A stretch of DNA of 64,000 nt from Athripsodes cinereus. Lineage: Eukaryota; Arthropoda; Insecta; Trichoptera; Leptoceridae. How positions within the stretch are numbered: position 1 is the stretch's first letter; the number at the start of each line of letters is the position of its first letter. The stretch spans positions 34,015,237 through 34,079,236 of the forward strand of contig OX388307.1 of NCBI GenBank assembly GCA_947579605.1. Reading direction: 5' to 3'. Below, in pieces: positions 59,266 to 64,000 of this stretch. The notes under the pieces are model-generated. The model searched no databases. It had not been told where the DNA came from and was given only the letters and a program-made list of their open reading frames with translations. The position numbers were made by a program, and so were the translations under genes.

Positions 59266-59894
59266 CAATGATGGGCAGAAAGAAGATACCATGAGAAATA
59301 CGTTAATTCAATTTTTATTCTGAAATTTTCCAAATTATTTTGAATTTTGTGTCTTTAGGCGCTCTTTTTAATTGTTGTTTTAAGATGAATTGGTTTTATT
59401 TTTATGTATAAAGTAACTGCATCATCACATAAAAACTTATGCCTATATTGCAAAGATGGAGTTAGTCTGCAGCGGGGTTTGAACCCGTAACCTCCTGATA
59501 GAAGTTACTATCATTTATATTCAAGTACTGTAAATTTAAATAAAATGCAGCTCATTCACTGTGTCGGTGTTAAGGTAGTAGAATTCCATATCGAAAAAAT
59601 AAAACAGGTGTTTTATTTTTTCAAAATGCAGCTCGTTTTAAATAATATTGTCTTCCAATTTTCGATTTACTTGATCGCCTCATTGCTGTCACCTATATAT
59701 ATAGTGATAGGGTAGCACAAGCTATTAATTAAGTGGTCGTTCATTGAAAATTTCGAGCGAAAGAAAGCGCTCGAGTTCTTTAAAAAAAATTCATGAATAA
59801 ATTAACTGTGTTTAGAAATATTGATATTTGTAATCATGAATTTTCATTCTGTGAATGTAGAATAACTATAAAAATTTTGATTTATTTTTATGTA

Positions 59895-59950
59895 TTGTGT
59901 AACATGCAAGAGGCTCACGCCGTGGATATATAAATAAAATAAAAAATAAG
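59895..59950 (+). repeat. LINE-type 3' tail with (AATA)n
   Basis: GTAACATGCAAGAGGCTCAC and GCCGTGGATATATAAATAAA followed by A-rich sequence. Confidence 0.5.
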
Positions 59951-59990
59951 TATACCTAAGTACATACCTTAATAGAGATATTATTAAGAT

Positions 59991-62135
59991 TTTTTTTTTT
60001 TTTTCCTTATGAAGGTCAAGGGACCTTACATCCCTTGTGTCACTGCGACCATAACAGATCTATTGTGACATCCTTCTGTGTCATATCTCACTCTCAAGAC
60101 CTAGGTGCGTTATATAGCTCACTATTTGTCTTGGTGTGAGAAGTCTCACTTTCTCAGAGTCCAGCAGTGGACCTCCGAGGATGTGACTTCGGTTGCGAGC
60201 GAGTGCGTCACAGTTACAGAGGATGTGGATGGGCGTTTCATTATCCTCTGAACAAAATCTGCAGATTGGGGTGGCTGACAATCCAATTTTCGTCATATGT
60301 TTCCTTAGTCTGCAGTGTCCTGTCAAGGTTCTGGTTAGAATCCTTATTTGGTTTTTATTAAGTTTTAGAACTTCTGTGGTGAATTTCCGCGAGTACCCTG
60401 TCATCAGTTCCTTCGCGTGCTTCAACCCTATGCTGTTGGACCAAATTTCATGGCTTTGGTCCATGGCCCAGTTTTTTAAGCTAAGCCTGATAGTGCTAGA
60501 CGGTAATCCGTATATAGGCTCAGGACCTATTGGTAGTCTCTCAGCGCCAGTTCTAGCAAGTTCATCGGCAGCTTCGTTGCCCATGACTCCACAATGTCCC
60601 GGTACCCAAACCAGCCTTACGGCGTTTTTTCCGCCCAAGCGATTTAGAACCTGTATACACTCAAAGGTTAGTTTAGATCTCACCTCTACGGAACCTAGGG
60701 CTTTAAGCGCCGCCTGGCTATCCGAAAGGATATAGATCTTTTTGTTGTGGTATGATCGGTGAAGGTTCATATGAGCACACTCCAAAATGGCGCTCATTTC
60801 TGCCTGGAAGACAGTGGCGTATTCTCCTAAGCAAACTGATTTGCTCAATTTAGGTTGGGCGCCAAAGATTCCAGACCCTGCCCGATCGTCTTTTTTGGAT
60901 CCATCTGTATACCATATGATGTCGCCATCTCGAAAGGAGTAGGGATCATTTTCTCGCCAGGTCTCTCTTTCAAGTATTTCTATTGTGTAATGTTTAACAA
61001 AGCTGTAAGCCACATTCATGGTATCTGTGGGCATATCCATGATGGGAGCTTTGTTGAGGTCTGAATATAATCCTCTCATTATGCTGGAGCGCCAATTGTT
61101 CCTGCCTCCCTTTGCCGCCCGTAGCAATGACATGCGAGCCTCTTTTTGCACATGTACGTGCAATGGGCTCAGACACAACATCGCCTCTAGGGCAGTTGTG
61201 GGTGTTGAGGACATAGCGCCTGTTGTGAGAAGACATGCAAGTCTCTGAATTTTATTCAGGACATTTATGCATGTCTTCTGCTGGGTTTTCTTGTGCCATA
61301 CCACACAGCCGTAGGTGACCATTGGTCTAACCATAGCTGTGTAGAGCCAGAGGGCTTGCCTCGGTTGAAGGCCCCATTTCAACCCAGCTATTCTATAGCT
61401 TGTACCTAGAGCTATCTTTGCTTTCTTGGTGATGTGTTCCAAGTGTGGGTTCCATGTAAGCCGTTGATCCAGGATAATACCCAAATACTTAACTTCCTTG
61501 GAAAATGTTATAGTCTTCCCGAAGAGAGTTGGTGCCTTAAGTCCACCCAGCTTCCTTTTGTTGGTAAATGGGACTATAACAGTCTTGTTGGCGTTCACTG
61601 AAAGACCGTAGTCTTTACACCAGGTTTCTACCAATTTTAGGGCCTTTTGCATTTGGCTGGATACGGTGCTTTGGAATTTTCCTACAACCGTAATTACCAG
61701 ATCATCTGCGTAGCCCTGCGTGTTGAAATAAGCATTGTTTAGCTTCCATAAGAGACTGTCGACTACGATGGAGCATTCCAGTGGTGACAAGACACCTCCT
61801 TGTGGACATCCTCTCGCTATTCGAACAGCCAGTGTTTTGTCTAACAGTGTCGTTTTGACAGTCCTATTTGACAGCATCACCTCGATCCAGTTAAGTGTCT
61901 TTCGGTCGATGTTCCTTTCTGTCATGCTTTTAAGTATGACATCTGTTGAGGTGTTATCAAAAGCTCCCTCAATGTCTAAGAAAGCGCATAGGGCAATTTC
62001 TTTATCCTCTATGGCTTTTTCCAGTCTGTCTGTTAGTTCAATCAGAGCGGATTCCGTAGATTTGCCTGTTTGGTAAGCATGTTGTTTAGCATGTAGGGGT
62101 CTTATCTTGAGATATTTCTCCCTTATGTATAAGTT
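59991..62135 (-). mobile_element. 5'-truncated RT/RNase H LINE copy with 12-bp target duplication
   Basis: The duplication TATTATTAAGAT lies at 59979-59990 and 62136-62147. On the - strand the element begins inside the RT domain and ends in a short 3' UTR and a poly(A) (T run from 59991). Truncation, poly(A) and the duplication together show target-primed insertion. The fully open frame suggests a recent event. Confidence 0.9.
60081..62135 (-). pseudogene. LINE ORF2 fragment: RT palm to C-terminus with RNase H
   Basis: The frame is open from the element's first base to TAA at 60081 (684 codons); the first ATG, at 61925, is internal. It reads KQHAYQTGKSTESAL, LDIEGAFDNTS, GCPQGGVLSPLE and QGYADDLVITVV (RT). 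About 340 residues further in comes RNase H, with the acidic set in YTDGS, AEMSAILE, LSDSQAAL and NEAADELA, plus VWVPGHCG. The end carries CRFCSEDNETPIHILCNC. RNase H places it in the I/LOA-type group rather than the Jockey or RTE groups. The endonuclease and ORF1 are lost by truncation, so it cannot move alone. The remnant at 44755-45075 has a related C-terminus. Confidence 0.88.
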
Positions 62136-62659
62136 TATTATTAAGATTATTAAGATATAGACAAGCCTGTAGCTGCTACTAATATGAAATATACTAATTA
62201 TATACTATGCATTGTGACTTCCAAACCAGACTCTTACAATATCCCTTATCTAAAGATGTGTTAAGACGATATTAAAACAAACAACCGTCACAAAACATAC
62301 AACTTTACATTAAAACTAGTAAATGTAGTCAGTACCTATACAGTCATATTATTACCTATTTCCTACAAAATTCATGTTTGATGAATTTAAGCCATAACAT
62401 AATATTATTTTATAAGAACTAATAATTATAAGTTTGTGTATTGAGATACTTTATTCCATACTAGTAGGTAGTTTCATAGGTACTAAAGTATGAAGAGTGG
62501 GCACTAGGTAAGAGTTCTAATAGTAGTAGAAAGAATACTATTTTGTCCAACCCAATTAGAGATATTTCTCAGCCAGGATATCTGTACACATACGTACCAC
62601 ATTTCTTCAATCTACTATAACTTGAATGGTGTGTTACAGATACGAGATATCTCAATCTT

Positions 62660-62725
62660 TACCATTGCGACATATCCCACAAGTGGAGTAGACAACAGGC
62701 CATCTGAATGCAATAAACATCCAAA
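62660..62725 (-). mobile_element. Family A 3' fragment
   Basis: ACCATTGCGACATATCCCAC and the following AAGTGGAGTAGACAACAGGC match the reverse of the family A end. Confidence 0.5.
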
Positions 62726-62774
62726 TATTAATTCCATGAACAACAGATATTTCACTCAGAAAAAAATACACTGA

Positions 62775-62905
62775 TTTGGGTTAGTTGGAAGATATCGCTT
62801 GCACGCGATAAACTCGCCCATTGTGCATGATAATTATTTGTATTTATAATCTGTTTATATGTATGTTTTTTTAAGGCACAATAAAGTTTATTATTATTAT
62901 TGCCA
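62775..62905 (+). repeat. LINE/SINE 3' tail with (TTA)n
   Basis: GTTAGTTGGAAGATATCGCT and GCGATAAACTCGCCCATTGT are followed by GGCACAATAAAGTTTATTAT and a TTA run. Inverted relatives lie at 62990-63062 and 63160-63210. Confidence 0.55.
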
Positions 62906-62989
62906 AACCTAGTTATCGAATTATTTATTTATTTATTTTATTCTTCACAGTACATTGTTTACAATATTACAGAATGAAACAGTGTCATA

Positions 62990-63062
62990 AAAATATCGGT
63001 CATACAATTCAACGTACAGAGGGCGAGTTTATCGCTAAAATGCGATGTCTTCCAACTAACTT
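62990..63062 (-). repeat. Same tail family, inverted copy
   Basis: GGGCGAGTTTATCGCTAAAA and GCGATGTCTTCCAACTAAC are the reverse of the tail core at 62780. Confidence 0.5.
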
Positions 63063-63159
63063 TTTTAAGATTTTTAGTTAGTAAAATAACAATAATATTT
63101 TTTTGCACAAAAACTCAACAGTTGAAGAAAACATGCCAACATTTTTACTGAACAAATAA

Positions 63160-63210
63160 ATTTATGCAATGGGCGAGTTTATCACAGAAGCGCGATATCT
63201 TCCAACTAAT
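63160..63210 (-). repeat. Same tail family, inverted short copy
   Basis: GGGCGAGTTTATCACAGAAG and CGATATCTTCCAACTAA repeat the core a third time within 450 bp. Confidence 0.5.
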
Positions 63211-63346
63211 GCATTAGAATCGTATTTTGATCTCTTGCGAAAAGATACTTACAAGTATGTAGGTATCGATAATTATAATTCCTATGTTGAGAAAAATCGT
63301 ATGCTATTAATTATTTTTTTATTTAACAATTTTTGAACCGTTTTTA

Positions 63347-63825
63347 TAAGGTGACCAACTATTTTTTGTTCAAAAAGAGTACACTTTGCAAGTACATATT
63401 TCATAGGTGAAAAAAAAGAAGAAAAACGATAAAACATTATTTTCTTTTAAAAACATATTTTACTTCGGAGTGGATTTTTTTGCTAAATGAGGAAGTTCGT
63501 CTAATAATGTAGCCACATCCGAACAACTTTCATTTTGCATATTAAATTTGACTGTTAAGACGGCAGATAATGTTTTTACAGAAAGTTACGACTTCTCACT
63601 GCTCCAATAATCATTCCCTAGTGAAAATACCCTTTCAACAGCAGCATAAGTGCCTGGACAACATAAGGAAATTTAAATTTTCATGTTGGATATGTTCTAC
63701 CATAAAAAAAATGTTTTAGAAATAAAAATGAGTATAAAATTATACAAATGAGTACTTTCAGAGTACAGGATTTGAAAAGAGTACGGTTTGCGAAAAAAGA
63801 GTACAAAACTCAGTTGGTCACCTTA
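63347..63825. mobile_element. hAT-like non-autonomous element, 479 bp
   Basis: The ends TAAGGTGACCAAC and its reverse complement are flanked by GTTTTTA at 63340-63346 and 63826-63832. AAAGAGTAC motifs recur inside both halves. No transposase frame. Confidence 0.72.
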
Positions 63826-64000
63826 GTTTTTAGCATTTTTTAATTATTTTTACTTACGTAGCGCCGCCTTTCCAATTTTTGCACATTAGGCATTTATACG
63901 ATGCGCCCCTCTCCCTAGTCCTATCCCTGTTTGTACAATTAAAAATAATTATAGAGGTATCTGAAGTTGCGATAAGGAACCTGAAAATAAGGCTGTTGAT

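Overview
The window reads as AT-rich insect nuclear DNA, most likely from a moth or butterfly (inference). It has short coding exons with GT/AG introns, three conserved animal genes, and a dense, mixed load of non-LTR retrotransposons, tRNA-headed SINEs, TA-flanked MITEs, hAT-like elements and minisatellites. No bacterial operons, CRISPR arrays, rRNA genes or convincing functional tRNA genes were seen.

Conserved genes. (1) A complete eight-exon MAP kinase kinase of the MKK4/MAP2K4 type lies on + at 31275-40423 (414 aa after splicing). It keeps an N-terminal MAPK docking motif, all kinase motifs and the C-terminal DVD-like segment. (2) TMEM186 (-, 51369-52592, two exons) and TBL3/UTP13 (+, 52943-55543, two exons) stand head to head about 350 bp apart, so they probably share a bidirectional promoter. 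(3) A 569-codon, phase-0 exon of an unrecognised, low-complexity, tyrosine-motif-rich protein lies on - at 12481-14187. Its downstream exons were not found.

Mobile DNA. 21.1-26.1 kb holds an R1-clade LINE on the - strand. It has an intact ORF2 (endonuclease, RT, C-terminal zinc knuckle), an ORF1 with zinc knuckles broken by one in-frame TAG, and a 3' end abutting an ACAY-type microsatellite. 60.0-62.1 kb holds a 5'-truncated RT/RNase H LINE with an open frame and a 12-bp target duplication. 58.7-59.3 kb is an insertion with a 14-bp duplication that contains sequence like the R1 element's 3' UTR. Six fragments of another LINE ('LINE-X') and about ten copies of a SINE-like repeat ('family A') share the same 3' end, which suggests a LINE/SINE partnership. 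Other pieces include RTE-like fragments (7.4 and 27.6 kb), a Jockey-like tail inside a 38-bp minisatellite (2.2-2.9 kb), and a frameshifted LINE ORF1 (18.9 kb).

Layout. 1-12 kb: repeats and dead LINE pieces. 12-14 kb: exon of the unknown gene. 14-21 kb: AT-rich DNA, tandem repeats, foldbacks, ORF1 relic. 21-26 kb: R1-clade LINE. 26-31 kb: nested MITEs, a foldback and a SINE. 31-40.4 kb: Mkk4, with repeats in its introns. 41-51 kb: LINE-X twins, a 49-bp minisatellite and relics. 51-55.5 kb: TMEM186/TBL3. 56-64 kb: a TA-flanked MITE, R1-like and RNase H LINE insertions, and a hAT-like element.

No wholly new gene system is evident. The most informative signals are the R1 element at the ACAY repeat, the shared LINE/SINE 3' end, and several insertions dated by clean target duplications. 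All family names come from reading motifs by eye, without database searches.
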